NCBI GenBank assembly: GCA_012845835.1
Contig: JABAKD010000009.1
Location: forward strand, 14,726,274 to 14,790,273
Direction: 5' to 3'
DNA: 64,000 nucleotides
From: Undaria pinnatifida
Taxonomy: Eukaryota; Sar; Phaeophyceae; Laminariales; Alariaceae
Below the pieces are notes generated by a model. That model ran no database searches. It was not told the DNA's origin and saw nothing but the letters and a program-made list of their open reading frames with translations. Shown in pieces: positions 34,731-48,900 of this stretch (positions are counted from its first letter, which is position 1; the number at the start of each line of letters is the position of its first letter). The translations under genes were made by a program, and so were the position numbers.

Positions 34731-36537
34731 TGTTAACGGCCTATCTATGTGGCGAGGCCACAGCACCGCGAGGCCGCCGCGAAGGTTGGTATCGGCATGT
34801 GGTCACGTGCGGTGGAGGGCTGTCGGGGCGCGGATTCAACCTCGACCACGGCGCCATGTGCTTTGGCGACTGCTGCTTTTGCTCCGCGCTTGTTTGGTTG
34901 TAGACGCGCAAGCGAGTCATCTGGTATATATTGAAACCAGCAAAAATATGAAAAAAAAAACGGCTAAAATAGACATGAAAACCTTTTTTCACACGCCTCG
35001 GATCTTCGGGTTTCCGGGATAGTCTACTTTAAGACAGCAGTAGGCCAAAGACCGAGAGAAACTGCGATCATGTTTGGAATCGAGGTGCCAGTTAGGTTGC
35101 ATGTGTGTCGGCTTGCTGCTCGATATTATGTTGTTCTGCTCCACACGCCGACTCCAAAACACAAACGATTGATCTCCGTCGTTCGCTGTATGGGCATCAA
35201 TCGATAGGTAGGGGCCGTTTGGAGAAACAAGATAGATAAATGCGCGTACTAGCAGGTCATGAGTGCACTTTAATGGTTAGGGGGGGCAGACAGTCGATAA
35301 AACATATTCGCCGTTTCAGAGACTCCAGTAAGCTGGGGGATTATGTTCAGGTTCGTTCATCCTTCGCTCCGTCCAAGTCTTCGGGGGCATAGTCTACAGC
35401 TCTACGTACTGTAGTTCTCCCTCCTTTCTTATTTTCTTTGGCTTCCGTAGCCGTTCGGTGCAACGACTCACCAACTCACGTGATGGTCGAGCCACCCAGT
35501 AATACCCGCTTAGAGGCTATAACTAACTCCGGGCTATATCGGACTATCGAAATGGCGCGGCACTCTCCCCAACCATCCGCAACAAGCGGCAGAAGCGACA
35601 GCAAAGACAACAGCAACGCCAACAAAACCAATCGCAATATCAACATCACTCATCGACATTATGTACCGGAAACCAATACGGGGACGTTTCCACCGTTTGT
35701 ATCGCTTCTACCCGCATACGCTTGTATACCCCTGTCGTTACACACGCCATAGGGCGCAAGAGCGACGAGACAGCAGCTACCCAACACAACGTAAGCGTAC
35801 GTACTGCGGCAGCTCATACATACATTACCAACGAAAGTTTCAGGGAAAATTGAAGGGAGTTGGAGAGGAGGCGGATGCGGCGAGGGGAGGGGGGCGGGGG
35901 GCGGTACAATGCAACGCACACCACACACAAACGGACCGAATAATTATTTTACACAAAAACACACAGACGCACGCGCGAAGTGGTGGCTATCGTACAACGC
36001 TCTGCCTTGGCTTAGACGGCCTAAAAAAATATCACAGAACGGGAAGGTCAACATCGCACAGCACTATACAGTAGTAGCATTACGATACCGTACGTACTGA
36101 ATCTAGGCCTGGCCTGGCCTGGCTTGGCTTGGCTGCCTCCGTGTCTTGCCTCCACAAAGCGGCTCGATTTCCCCCCCCCCCCCCCCCCGCCGACGACGCA
36201 GCGCATGGCCGTGGGAAACTTGCTCTATACAGCACGGCGTGCCCGGCTAGGCTAGGCTGTAAGCACAACTAGGCGACCCAGGTTAACCAAAAAGGATAGC
36301 TGTGTGGACGTAGCAAATATTTACGCTAGACAAAATAACACATCCAGCCGCTGTAGGACTGTTGTCTGCTTACAGGAAAATATATCTGCAAGGAAAAAAA
36401 ACTTGCTCTCCTTGTCCTCGCACGTGTGCCCTTGCCATACGCTGCTGCTCTCCCCAAGGCCAAGGGGGTCCCCAAAAATCCACAGCAACGCCTCATAGTT
36501 GTGCTATATATACTGCGGAACCCCCCCGCCACAAGTG

Positions 36538-36683
36538 CAGCACTTCCCAAAGGTTTGTTCGACGATGAAAACGAACAAAACCAAAAAAACACGTTCGCAT
36601 CGATCAACATCAGCACTTCCCAAAGGTTTGTTCGACGATGAAAAGGAACAAAACCAAAAAAACACGTTCGCATCGATCAACAT
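36538..36683 (+). repeat. 73-bp tandem duplication
   Basis: CAGCACTTCCCAAAGGTTTG at 36,538 and 36,611 begins two nearly identical units, each ending in ACGTTCGCATCGATCAACAT. Confidence 0.95.
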
Positions 36684-36754
36684 CTACTGTAGCCACAGCC
36701 ACGCACTACAACAGCGCACGTCCCCACCTCCGCCCCCATCCCCACCCCACGGTT

Positions 36755-36960
36755 TGCCTGCCTCTTTCACTCCACTTCAATCCATCGCAACCTAACAACC
36801 AGCAAGCTTTGCAACACGCCCCCCCCCCCCCCCCTCCGTCCGGAGCCTATTTTGCCCACCTCTCTTCCATTCAACTTCACTCTATCGCAAGCTCCCAACC
36901 AACAAGCTTTGCAACACAGCACCCCCCGCTCTCCCTGGGTCTATCTTGCCCCCCTCTCCT
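36755..36960 (+). repeat. About 102-bp tandem duplication overlapping the SEL1L stop
   Basis: AACCAGCAAGCTTTGCAACA and AACCAACAAGCTTTGCAACA head two diverged units about 102 bp apart. The second unit contains the stop codon of the minus-strand SEL1L gene. Confidence 0.65.
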
Positions 36961-39900
36961 GCCTCCTAGTCCTCTGCCTTCTTGCTCGCTCCCATGTGAC
37001 CGCCGCCAGCAGGCCGGCGAGGAGCACGAGGGCGAGGGATTCCATGTATTTAGAAAAAGAGGCGTTGTTGTCATCGTCGGGGGAAGACTCGAACTCGCCG
37101 TCGGCCTGCGATAATGATAACGAACAGAGAAGATATTAGAGAGAGCCACAAGGAGGGGGAGAGAAAGGGAGAGGGAAAGGAAGGGAGGCGGAGGGAGAGG
37201 GAAAGGGAGGGAGGCGGAGGGAGAGGGGAGGGAGAGGGAGAGCGAGAGAGGGAGAGACGGAAAAAAGGAGAGAGGGGGGGAGGGAGAAGGGGAGAGGGGG
37301 AGAGAGGGCGAGAGGGAGAAAGAAAGGGAGGCAAACAGGGAGAGAGGAGGAAAGAGGGGAAGAGAGAGACAAACAGGGAGAGAGAGAGGGGGGAAGAGAG
37401 AGGAAGTGTGAGAGAGAGGAGGGGGGGGGGAGGAGAGTTGACGGCGTTGTTATACAGGTCACCGCTAGGAGGGGATGATGATTAGGATCGGAGTTCGTGT
37501 TGAACAGGGGAGGAGAGGGGCAGCTCACACGTTAGAGGAAGCGGGTAAGGGGTGAAATGCGAGGCGTTGAGCAAAACACTGGTGCTGCCTGCCAAGTGTC
37601 AGGCCTGATTCCTGCACGATTTATTCGGGATAAGTCAGCAAAACATAAAATGTCCGAGGCATATATAGCGGGAGGGGGATGAAAAGGGTGGGGGCAGGCG
37701 GAGGGGAAGGGAGGGAGGGAGGCGAACAAACTCAAACACACACATACACAATGCTGCCAGATCTACGTCCCCTTCACACATCCCCGCTCTCACCGTTTGA
37801 TCGCTCCCCAACCACTCCCGCCAGCCATTCCACCTCATTTGCATCCGCAGGAAAAACAACGACAGGCGCACAACCGGTCTGCCAGACGACCAGAACGAAT
37901 ACAAAACAACAAAAACAACAGAACAAACAAGATGTGATCGCACGAAAAACGCAGGCGTCGAGGGGGGAGGGGAAAGGTAAAGGCGGAGCCGGAGGGGGGG
38001 GGGAGGGGTAAGGAGGGGTATCAGTAAAAAATCATCTTAGCACGCATTATAACATAAAGGTAACGGTGTTAGGATGTTATCTACAATGATGTCGTCCGCT
38101 CACAACTGAAAAAACGATGGAGGGCAAAATGCGCCCCATGTAGTGCATACATTCGAGATGATATCGTAACTTTCGATTCGATATATTTGCGATGTTTCGA
38201 TATGTCGAAAACGAAGATTCCGATATCATATGAAACGCGCTGCAACTCACATTGCATCCTTGCTGGTAACCGCGGCTTCATCAAAGTAGCGTTTCGCCAA
38301 GAATAGGTCCTGCGGCAGCCCCTTCCCCGTCTGGTGCAGGTAGCCTATATTGAACAACGCCTGCAAACAGTGTCCCACGGTGGCAGCAGGTGGTATGCGA
38401 TATGATATATTATCGTATTTTTGGGGGTCTTTGGTATGTGGTACACGGTATGCCGTATAGGGTTTTGTGGTGGTACGTGATAATAGGTATTTGGTACGCA
38501 GTCTGAGGTGTGAGGTATGCGTGTGATATGCGGCAATATACATTTCGTATATAAGGTATGTGTTACTAGATACTCGGTATGCGATATGTGGTACCAGATA
38601 AGCGGCATGTGTTGAGCGGTGTGCGGTTTTCGGCAACCTGTATGCGGAATATGGTATTCAATGGACGGCAATCGGTACTTGGTACTGCACGTAGGTGGCT
38701 GGGTGGCTGAGTGGGTGGGTGGGTGGGTAGGTGGATGGGTGGGTGAGGTAGTCGATGGATGCGACTTTGTCTAAGCGCCGATAATTATTCGAAAAACGTT
38801 CGAATGGTGGTTCATGAACATTGACGGGTGACATCACGGGCTGTTCTCACCTCGGCGTGTTTCCTGTCAGCCGCTTTCTGGTATCGCCGGGCGGCTTTCT
38901 CGTAGTCCACCTCAAGGCCCGCCTGAACACACAAGCACAAAAAACGCATACCAGGTACAACAAATTGTTATTAACAGTTAGACGCCCAACCAGTTGCGGT
39001 GATTTAGTGACGTGACTGAGGACACTTTTGAGTGCTTTGAACCTCGGCGGCTTCGTTAGCGTTGATCTCCGGGGCATTTCTCTCGCCACGGACAGGCTCT
39101 GGGGATTCAAGAACCTTGGAATTATTTTCAACCCAGAAAATGTGTGACGATCCCGGGACTTGAACCCACGCACATCATGATCAGAACCGGACGGACGACC
39201 TACTCCCAAGCCATAGTTGCAGTGACTTGTGAACAACGAGCAACCCATGGGTCGCATACAACGCCCACATCACATACAAAATACAACATACCGAAACTGA
39301 AGCAGCCATGTTTTTAGTACATTGTACAACGGTTCCTGTCTTTACGTTGTTGACGCGCGCGGACACCCGCCCCTTCCCATGCCCCTCACCCCGCACCCGA
39401 CCTTATGTCCCCTTTCCCCTTTTCTCGCATAGCAACACGCATAACTTTCACATCCCCAATCCCCCCTCTGGCACGGCAAGCTACATACCTTCCCCCGGTA
39501 GTGGAAATCCCCGACTCTAGTTTCCGCGGAAGGTCGCCCCTGCCTCGCCGCGTGTTCGTACAGCCTCAGCGCCCTGGGGCGTAAGTACGTATAACAGGGC
39601 GTGTGTTAGGACGTACGTAAGGGACGCATGTAAGCTCGAGTCAGGTCGGGTCAGGCCGGGTCGGGGTGGGTTGTAGGGTGGGGTGGGGGTAGAGTGGGGT
39701 AGGGCGGGGTGGGATGGGATAAGGTGGGGGAGGTGGGCAGTAGCATATTGATGTCGTCTTTTTTAAATGTACGGCCCGGTATCACTGTTAGCTTTTTAGT
39801 CAAAACCGGGGAAAGCGGGGGGGGGTTGCCCATGCACGTACTTACATACGAGGATTGGCGAAAAACAAGGAGCACGTAGTGTCGACGATGCAAGCCGATA

Positions 39901-42900
39901 GCCCTAAGCGGCCCACAAGAAGAACGCCTCGCCTCTGCTCGCAGGGAAGGTCAACCGGGGTGGTCGTTTTGCTTAGTGTGAAAAAAAACGGGGCCTACTG
40001 ATTTTGCAGGCCGATTCGGTCGCTGTGCTCACCGTTTCTCGCAGCCGATGTCGGTGCCGTTTACAGACGCGGACGTGCAGTAACCGGAGTCCAGCAGCCA
40101 CGCCGCGTTGCTCTGAGCCACCTCGACTCCGATCTGTCCCACGAGCGAAGGCGAAGAGGATGGTATAGGAAAACGCCAACAAAACAGCAACGACGCCAAG
40201 AAAATAACAACGTCAATGTCAACGTCAACAACAACGTCCACACAAACCCTCCTTCCTCGCCCCACTCCATCCCCTCCCACCCTTCTCCGCCCTTCCCCCC
40301 CGCCCCATCCCACCCAGTTAGATCATATTGTGCGGGGTGGAGAACCCTTACTCCGCACCAGGGGAATGATCGCATCTCGCAGTGTGAATATGGTGAGGCA
40401 CCCACGAGGCAGTTACATTAAACAGCAACATGCCAAGAAAACAACAACGTCAATGTCGACAACAACGTAAACACAAACCATCCTTCCTCGCCCTACTCCA
40501 TCCCCTCCCACCTTTCTCCGCTCTCCCCCCCCCCCCCCTCCCACCCAGTTATAGGTCATAATGAGCGGGGTGGAGAACCCTAACTTCGCACAAGGGGAAT
40601 GATCGCATCACGTTGTGTGAATATGGTGTGGCACCCACGAGGAAGTTACATAGTAATACCCATTGCTGTCTCTGGAGTGGCCACACCAGAAAACAAAGTA
40701 ATTCATTGGCGCTGTCATCCATAAGCAAGCAAGTAGGCACAAGGTGCCGAAGTTCGTCTTATGAGCGGTTCTTGGAAGGATGCAGTTCAACGCCGAACAC
40801 CTCACGGCGCTTCGCGCTTGGCGTAAGCAATGTCTGCCTGGTTGGTGAAAACCCGACGTGCTCCGTCCCGGCATAGCAGGGATGCGAGGGTCTATGGTCA
40901 TACGACTACGGCCATGCACAAATTGAGTACACCCCCCCCCCCCCCCCCCCTCCCACCACCCGCCCCCCCTCCCCTGCCCCCGCCCCTCCCCTCCCCGTTC
41001 TCTCATCCATCCTTCACTCCCCGCCTATCTCACCTCGGCCAACCTGGAGTAGAGAACCAACGCGCCCTCGAAGTCGCCGGCCGTCGCCCGCCGCATTCCC
41101 TCGCCCATCGCTTCCATCCACGGTCCCTTCTCCACCACCGTCTTCATCAGGGACACGGCCGACTTTAAAGGAACACGGGGAGACGGGAGGAGGGGGCGGG
41201 GGGAGTCGGGGCAGGACGGACAGGTGCGTGAGCATGCCGCGGGGAAAACATGTGAGTGGGCGTTTGAATACGACACCACGGCTAACCCGCTCGTAACCAC
41301 GCTTTTGCGATTTCAGCGATAAACTATTTGGGATTAGTATGGGATCACTTTTGCCTTTCTAAACGGGGCAACTGCACCCACATTGGGGCCAGAGTACAAT
41401 TAATAAATTGACTTCGTTTGGGACCATTTTTGGGGTGGTTAGAGACATACCAACACATACCGGTACGATGGCGAACACGAAGAGGACGGCCACGACAGCT
41501 TCATTCGGCAAAAAAAGCGAAGACATACAACACAAAATGCCCTCCCAGCCTTACCAAGATGGAAAAACCAGTGCACGCATACAACACATACCACACATAC
41601 AACAAGCACACCTTGCGCTTGTCGATGGTGAACACCCCTCTCAAAACCAGCTTGCCACGCGGTCGAAGGACAAGCAGGCACGCACTACGTGGTCGTTGCG
41701 TTGAGAGATTGTTCACTCCGCCCGCCTCTACTGCCCAGCTGCTACTGATTGATCTGCATCCCTAGCCTTGCGTGGGCGTTGTCAGGCGCTGCCTCATGAG
41801 TACATCCAGCATTCTGCGAGCGCGCGGAATGGTGCTACTCATACTACTGCGCGCGGGGGTTGCTGCTGGGCTGCTGCGCTTCTGCTGTTGTGCTGCAGTG
41901 CTGCGACGTGCGGTCATACAGACGCACTGCTCTCGGCGTAAATGCAAGGGCCTTGTTGCTGTTGGTACGAAAAACGAAGCGGTCCGAAAAACTACGCCCC
42001 ATAACGAACAAAAACAAACTCCATCCATCCAATCAGAGTCGATCAGGTGGCGATTGCTTTTTTGTTTGGTAATCGAGATTGGTGGAACGTGGCAAGTTTC
42101 TAAGCCCCAAAACTGCGAAATTCCCCGACGCGTGCTACGATCGCGGTGCACTAATTTCTTGCGGTGGTTCCTCAATTCGGGAGCTTAAGACATGTTCCAA
42201 AACCGAACAACACAACCGCTCCCGCCGGGTGAAAAATCCCATGGGCCTGAGTACACGACGAGAATAGTGCAAAACAAGGGCGTTTTCCGACGATTTTGGG
42301 CTAAGGAGCCCCGTCACACAAACCATTTTCGCCAAAAAAAGGTATACCTCTATCGTAGCACGCATCTTTTGCATACCTGCGCATACAAAACATACACCCT
42401 CCCCCCCCTCCGACCTCACAAAAGGTGGCGAAACCTGCGCATACAACACATTCAACACGCACACCTTGCACTTGTCGATGCTGAACGCCGCCCCTCCCAC
42501 ACACCCTCACAATGGGTGACGTTTTAACCCGCACATGCAACAATAACAACACACAAAGCACTTCCCCCGCGCGCCCCTGCCGCCCCAACCCCCACCGCTG
42601 ACAAAAATTACGGAACTCGCGCATGCAAAAGAAACAATGTTATAAAATAAAGCACAAATCCCCCCCTGCCCAACACCTAGCCGGATGAAATATTACGAAA
42701 CCCGTGCATACGACACATACAACACACACCTTGCACTTGTCGATGGTGAACGGCTCGTCTTCTGCGTACAAGAGCGCCGCCCGGAAAGCCGCCTCGACAT
42801 GGCCCATCGAAGCGGCCGTCTTGAAGTGCTCTAGGGCTATGCCCGGGTTCCTGCTCAGGGTGATGACATCCCCTTCGTCGTTGGCCCCGCTCACTTGAAG

Positions 42901-45900
42901 CTCGTCCCCAGCTTTGTTTACCAGCTGCTCCGACAAGAAAATCTGAAGCGTGGCGGTGGCGGTGGTGGTGGCGGTGGCAGGAGTAGGAGGGGAAGGGGAG
43001 TGTTGGTGGTAGGAGGAGGTGGAGGGCATAGTGGTGGTGGTGATGTTGGTGGTGGTGATGTTGGTGGTGGTCGTAAGAGCGGGAAGGGTAGTGTAATTGG
43101 TAAAAGGAGCGGGGGGAGGAGGGGGAGGAGGAGGAGGGTAGTAGTAGTAGTAGTATAAATAGTAGTGGTTAGGATTAGGGGTGGGGTTGAGGTCGGGTTG
43201 GGTTTGAGCCGGCGTGTAAGACATACACTGACTATAGTGGTCCTGCACGAATTTGATTGCAGGACGGTGCTGCAACTACGGCTACCCGAACCCAAGTTTC
43301 CTCTCTGTCTCACCATGCCCAAGTTAAAGTGAGGGTCGGCATTGCTGTTCTCCTTGTCCTCCTGTCGCGCCTTCTCGAAGTAGTCGAATGCTTGGATTAT
43401 GTCCTGCTTTACGGCGTGGCCGTGATAGTACAGGTAACCCAGCCCGTTCAGGCTGACCAGGCTCGTCTGGGGTTCGTTTACCGCACAGAGGGGGAGGGGG
43501 CGGGGGCNNNNNNNNNNNNNNNNNNNNNNNNNNNNNNNNNNNNNNNNNNNNNNNNNNNNNNNNNNNNNNNNNNNNNNNNNNNNNNNNNNNNNNNNNNNNN
43601 NNNNNNNNNNNNNNNNNNNNNNNNNNNNNNNNNNNNNNNNNNNNNNNNNNNNNNNNNNNNNNNNNNNNNNNNNNNNNNNNNNNNNNNNNNNNNNNNNNNN
43701 NNNNNNNNNNNNNNNNNNNNNNNNNNNNNNNNNNNNNNNNNNNNNNNNNNNNNNNNNNNNNNNNNNNNNNNNNNNNNNNNNNNNNNNNNNNNNNNNNNNN
43801 NNNNNNNNNNNNNNNNNNNNNNNNNNNNNNNNNNNNNNNNNNNNNNNNNNNNNNNNNNNNNNNNNNNNNNNNNNNNNNNNNNNNNNNNNNNNNNNNNNNN
43901 NNNNNNNNNNNNNNNNNNNNNNNNNNNNNNNNNNNNNNNNNNNNNNNNNNNNNNNNNNNNNNNNNNNNNNNNNNNNNNNNNNNNNNNNNNNNNNNNNNNN
44001 NNNNNNNCATCACCACAATGACCACACCACACCAAACAACAACAACAACAACAACAACCAACAACACCCGAAACCGCCAAGACCCCCGACCAACCATCAC
44101 ATCCACAACAAAACACAAAAAAAAACGGGGAAATACTCCCCCCCCCCTCCCCCCCGCGCCCTTCTCCAACCTCATCCCCGACCCCCCCCCTCCCCAACCC
44201 CACTCTCCACCAACCACCCCAACCCCCCCCCCCCAACCCCTCACCTCGCCCCATGCTGATACAGCACCCCCATCGTCCTTATCGCGGCCACATCCCCCGT
44301 CTCCGCCGCGTCCTCCCAAAAGTCCACCAGCTCACTATCAGAATCGGCTTTCGGCCTCCTACCCGCGACAAAGCGTTCGGCCAGCCTGCTGCGGTCCACC
44401 GGGCGTGCGATGCCCCCCCTTCCCTCAGAGTAGAGGTCGGCGATCGTTTCCTGGGCGGCCACCTGGTAGTGACGCAGGGATTGGGCGCAGTTCTGCACCG
44501 TGCCGATCCTGGTGGGGAAATAAGTTGGGGGAGCGTCGAGGGAAGGTGTTCGTGGATGGGTTGAGTTGCGTTGGGTTGGGTGGGGTAGGGGGGGGGGGAC
44601 GGAAGAGGGTGTGTGTGGAAACCCACGACAACTCGACTGGTGCCAAAGTCGCGCTCGTGCGATTGCCACGCTTGGGAGAACGCGCTCTTTGCGGGTGATT
44701 CACAGCGACAGTGACAGATGCAGCAGCAGCACAGCAGCAGCAGCAACAGCAAGAGCAGCAGCATATGCCGATTCGTAGATACGTAGCGCAACACTCGCTC
44801 CGCTGTAGTGTACGCCCTCTGTACTGTGTACGCTACCGCTGTTGCTGATTGCACCCCTTACGACATGTTCCAAGAGGTCCGTTGTTCGCCCAGTAGCTTA
44901 CCACGTACAATACCATCGCATGCTATACCAGGTATCTGGCATATCTAGTGTTTCATTCTGGGGTTATTCTCAGCATGCGAATACTTCTCTGATATATATA
45001 TAAACCCAAGTTCGATGTTTCGATACCATACATTGAAGTTATATATTAGGATATATAGAACCTTGTGACTAATACCTGGTACAGTTTCTATATACCTGGT
45101 AAGCGATATATAAGAACGTGGCAGGTTTCCAAAGCTTGAATTTCGTAGCACGATTGCTACCGTACAGAAGACAAATAGCGTGAGAGCGCTTGGTGTTCAG
45201 GTTGTCACGTGCTCGTGCTCGTGGGTTCGAATCCCGCTGTGGTCACCAATGCTAAGCCTAGCCTAGGCCCGGGGCCGGTGAGGTTGCGAGAGGTCGTCGC
45301 GGCGGGTCTTGGAGCATGGTTCCCTTGTCGATTACATTTCATTGCCGACGCAAGCCGGAGCTTTGTCTTCGTTGTACTTAGGCAAGGAGATTTCCAAGGC
45401 TTACTGTGAGGGACGTGGGGCCATGGGCACCCTCGATCCTCCGGAGGAACATCCAAGCGACGATTTACCCGGGGGTGGATCAACGCCGGCAATGACGGAG
45501 AGACCGCTTGCGACCCGAGATCTTAGATTGCCTGTGTTTTTTCCGGGCATGCATGGTACGAGATCTACGACAAGTATCTCCGACCCTGTCTTCCACATAT
45601 ACAGTATAATACTATTAATAGCGCTGTGACATGACTGATAGATAACGGTGTACCAGGTACCTGTAAACAGCAGGTAAAATCTAATGCTGGTACACACGTG
45701 TCAGGAGTGGGCAAACAGCCAATCACAGGAGTCAAACAATGCGACACGTGGACAAAACTCGCACCTGGTACCTGGTGTATCGCTATCGAGGCTAACCTGG
45801 CGCCGTCGAATATCATTCGCTTGGATTTTTCCTCGAAAACTACAAAAATAAACCGTGCGCAATGAAGCAAAGGCTGGACGTCTTTGTGTCACCATGTTGA

Positions 45901-48900
45901 CCCTGGTAAAAGCTTCGTAAACACTAAGACGAGTCGCCAACCTACATCCTCTATGAGGGCATACACACACCGTAACACGCGCGATCGGAGTAGTATCACA
46001 CACAGCTTGCAACGATGAGTTTCGGCGAAATCCTCGATCTCACAGCTGCAGTGTATTTTTAACTTATAATAATACTAAAGTCTTCTTCGGTGACTATTAA
46101 TACAGTACTACTCCACATTTGGCAGATGCAGAAGTAGGACGGGTCGCGCGTAATCGTATACGTCGAAGTACATCTTCCCCGTGAAGGGCGCAGGACAACG
46201 TCAGGATATATACATAGGTATGTCACGTATATCGCGTGGCTTATATACTACACCATATTACGGAAAATCAAAGTTACAACGCACCAGGTAATATACTCGT
46301 ACCAGACATCAAGCATCAGTAAACAACTGCTGCTTTTCATATCCAGTACGTTTGAACTACATGGCTTACGTAGTCTCCTTGATCTTTGCGGTGCATCACC
46401 TCTGTCTCGTAGTTTATGACCACAGAGTTAGGAGCTTGTACCTCTCTCAATAGACGGCAGTAGTGGCGCCTATATAAAGCGAGCAGAATAAGGCGGCCAC
46501 TCCAGATAAGCCGGCCAAAATCGGCTTGCGCGACAGAAGCCCTATGAATCGGGAGGCCGCCGCTCTACATCGGGCGTTATATACCTGGTAAGGCAATAGG
46601 GCGATATTATAATCTCAATCGGGGCCATCAACCTCCCTATAACGAATGGCGCAGCCTCTCCATTATAGGGCGGTCACAATTCCCTTCGCACTATACCACC
46701 ACATACAAGCCCCACTATTGCTGTATGCATTGGACGAAAAATCAAGACACAACACTTTCGTTGGTTGTCGATGGGTAGAACGAAGAAAACACGCAACACA
46801 CAGCAGATAGCGGGGGGCTGTCCCAAATAGAGTGAGTCTTTACCCAGACGATGAGTTCGTGACACCACGAGAGAGGGTAAGAGCATGTCACCCGCAACCA
46901 GCAACAACAGCACCAACGGCGGCACGCCGGACGCCGCATTCTTGCCGCATGTATATATATATTCTATGTGCGTGTGCCGGTTGTATCGTATCATATTCCA
47001 GGTAGCTATAATACTAATAATATAGTATGATGGGTTCCGGCTGTGTTGCTCCGCTTGCGGGCGCGCCCTTGTTACATACCAGGTACCAGGTACAACACAC
47101 AAAAAAACGAGATGCACGGCCTTAGCACCCGTCTAGTGTGAGAGAGCAGCAGGACGAGTAATGTAATGCATCATGCGACGCGCGTATCGTGCAACTCCTT
47201 GAATTGCAGTTCGTGACGTACACTAGCCACCCCCTTAGCCTGCAGCCCGCTGTGCTTTTCGTGGTCGGTGCTGTAATCGTAAATTTATTTCGTCATTTTT
47301 TGCCTCTGAAGTCTCAAAATGGGCAATAGTTAGAGCTGTGAGTCGGTACCTTCAAGTCACCAACCAGAGACTGGTCGGACTAAAAATTAGTCGTTTCCGG
47401 AAGGTGCCAACTATTCGACATATTCGGTTTCCATACTTATACGAAGGATTGTTTAATGTGGGATGCATTTTTTCCTGTTTGGGCCGGGGGGCGTACTCAT
47501 TTGTTGCTTGCCTTAGTAATTTGACCATCGACCACGCATCCCTTTCGAGACGGAGCACCGTCCCTACTACAGTACTACGTCGTATTAATGATAGAGACAC
47601 CTCCAACATTTGGGCGCTTATTACGCTTTTTCCATAGACTATATTGGCAGCCTGGGGAGGGGATTTTTAGCTTCGCCTGACTAATGGTCGGCAAGTCGGC
47701 TGGGTATCCGCTGGCTTCGCCAGCGGACATGCCGACTGACAAGCCAATTATTATTAGTCGCCAATCTACGTAACCGGGTAGTAATTACTCGTGAAATCCG
47801 GACGACTCACAGCTCTACGAGTCGTAGATACAACTGGCTGCATGGATCTTTGGCTGGGGGAACAGAACACGTGGCAACGTACGCGTCGCAACTCTTGGAA
47901 ACGTGTGCTTGTGCTCTTCGCAGTAAACCGTTCTTTCTGCCCGTCTACATCCAGCACATCCAGTGCCCGTGCCGATTTTTCATCCCAAATATATACCTGG
48001 TACCTGGTGCGAGCTCTGTGGCAAAAAACAATATTCCTGGTGCATACGTGTGGAACCCAACAACGATCGATAGAAAAACATGAGGACTCTCAAGCAGCAT
48101 CATCGTCCGCTGCGTTCGTCGATATGTTCTCGCTCTCTTTCAGGTCCAAAGAAAGGGGAAGCGGCAGCGACAGCAAGCAGTACAAGTTACAGGGCCGCTC
48201 GACCAAACACAAAGCCAAACCCTCGAAGCTTGACATGCACGTATGCTCGCACTGGATTGCTGCCGTCTAAGCATCAGCCCCATGATAACTACCCACAGGT
48301 ACGCACGTAAGCACTCGCGGCATCGTTCGTTGATGCTCTCGCTCCCGAAACGTTAAGGGAAAACGGCAGTCGCTATAACGAACAGCAGCACCGCCTTACT
48401 AATAACACCTACCCGAGGCGCCGGAAGCTTGACACGATGCTTATGACACGATATTCGCGCTGTCTTGCCGCCACCTACAAATCAGCTCCATAATACAACT
48501 TCTCGCTATACCCCCCTGCTTCTCTCTCGCCTCTCACCCGTACAGATAGCGGTAGCCCAGCGCCGCGTGCGCCAGCGGGTCTCCTCCCAACGACGCAAAA
48601 AAGTCGTACAGGATCGCCTCCACCTCCTCGCCCGCCTCCGCATTCGTCGCCAAGAGCACGGACAGGGCATGCTGTGCTTGAGGGTGTCCCAACTTAGCAG
48701 CTCGCTCGTAAAAATCGCGCGCCTCGGCCCCGTCCCTCTTAATGCCAAGGTCCTCGCGACCCTCATCGTGCGCCCGTCCGAGGAGGAAGAGAGTCTCCCC
48801 CGCGCCGAAGCCCGAGCCGGTCGTGAGGGTGTCGAACCGAGCGAGGGCATTTTCGCGGCCTTCTGCGTGGGAGCGGAGGAGGTGGTGGCCGTATCTCAGG

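Larger units (their letters stand above)
32544..36940. other. Intergenic between convergent genes
   Basis: This separates the SNARE stop and the SEL1L stop. It contains simple repeats and small frames but no recognised gene. A 97-residue hydrophobic minus-strand frame at 33,169-33,462 has no recognised family. Confidence 0.5.

Noticed and set aside
37114-37528. Glu/Arg-rich and Leu/Ser-rich frames
   Set aside because: They come from the polypurine tract within a SEL1L intron.
38345-38671. His/Tyr/Thr-rich minus-strand repeat protein
   Set aside because: It reads a GGTATG-type intronic minisatellite; the real exon 9 begins at 38,360 in another frame.
43257-44319. Long frames through the N run
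   Set aside because: They are translations of unknown bases.
45185-45248. Functional tRNA gene
   Set aside because: T-arm and CCA-like end are present, but no pairing acceptor strand, D-arm or anticodon stem could be found.
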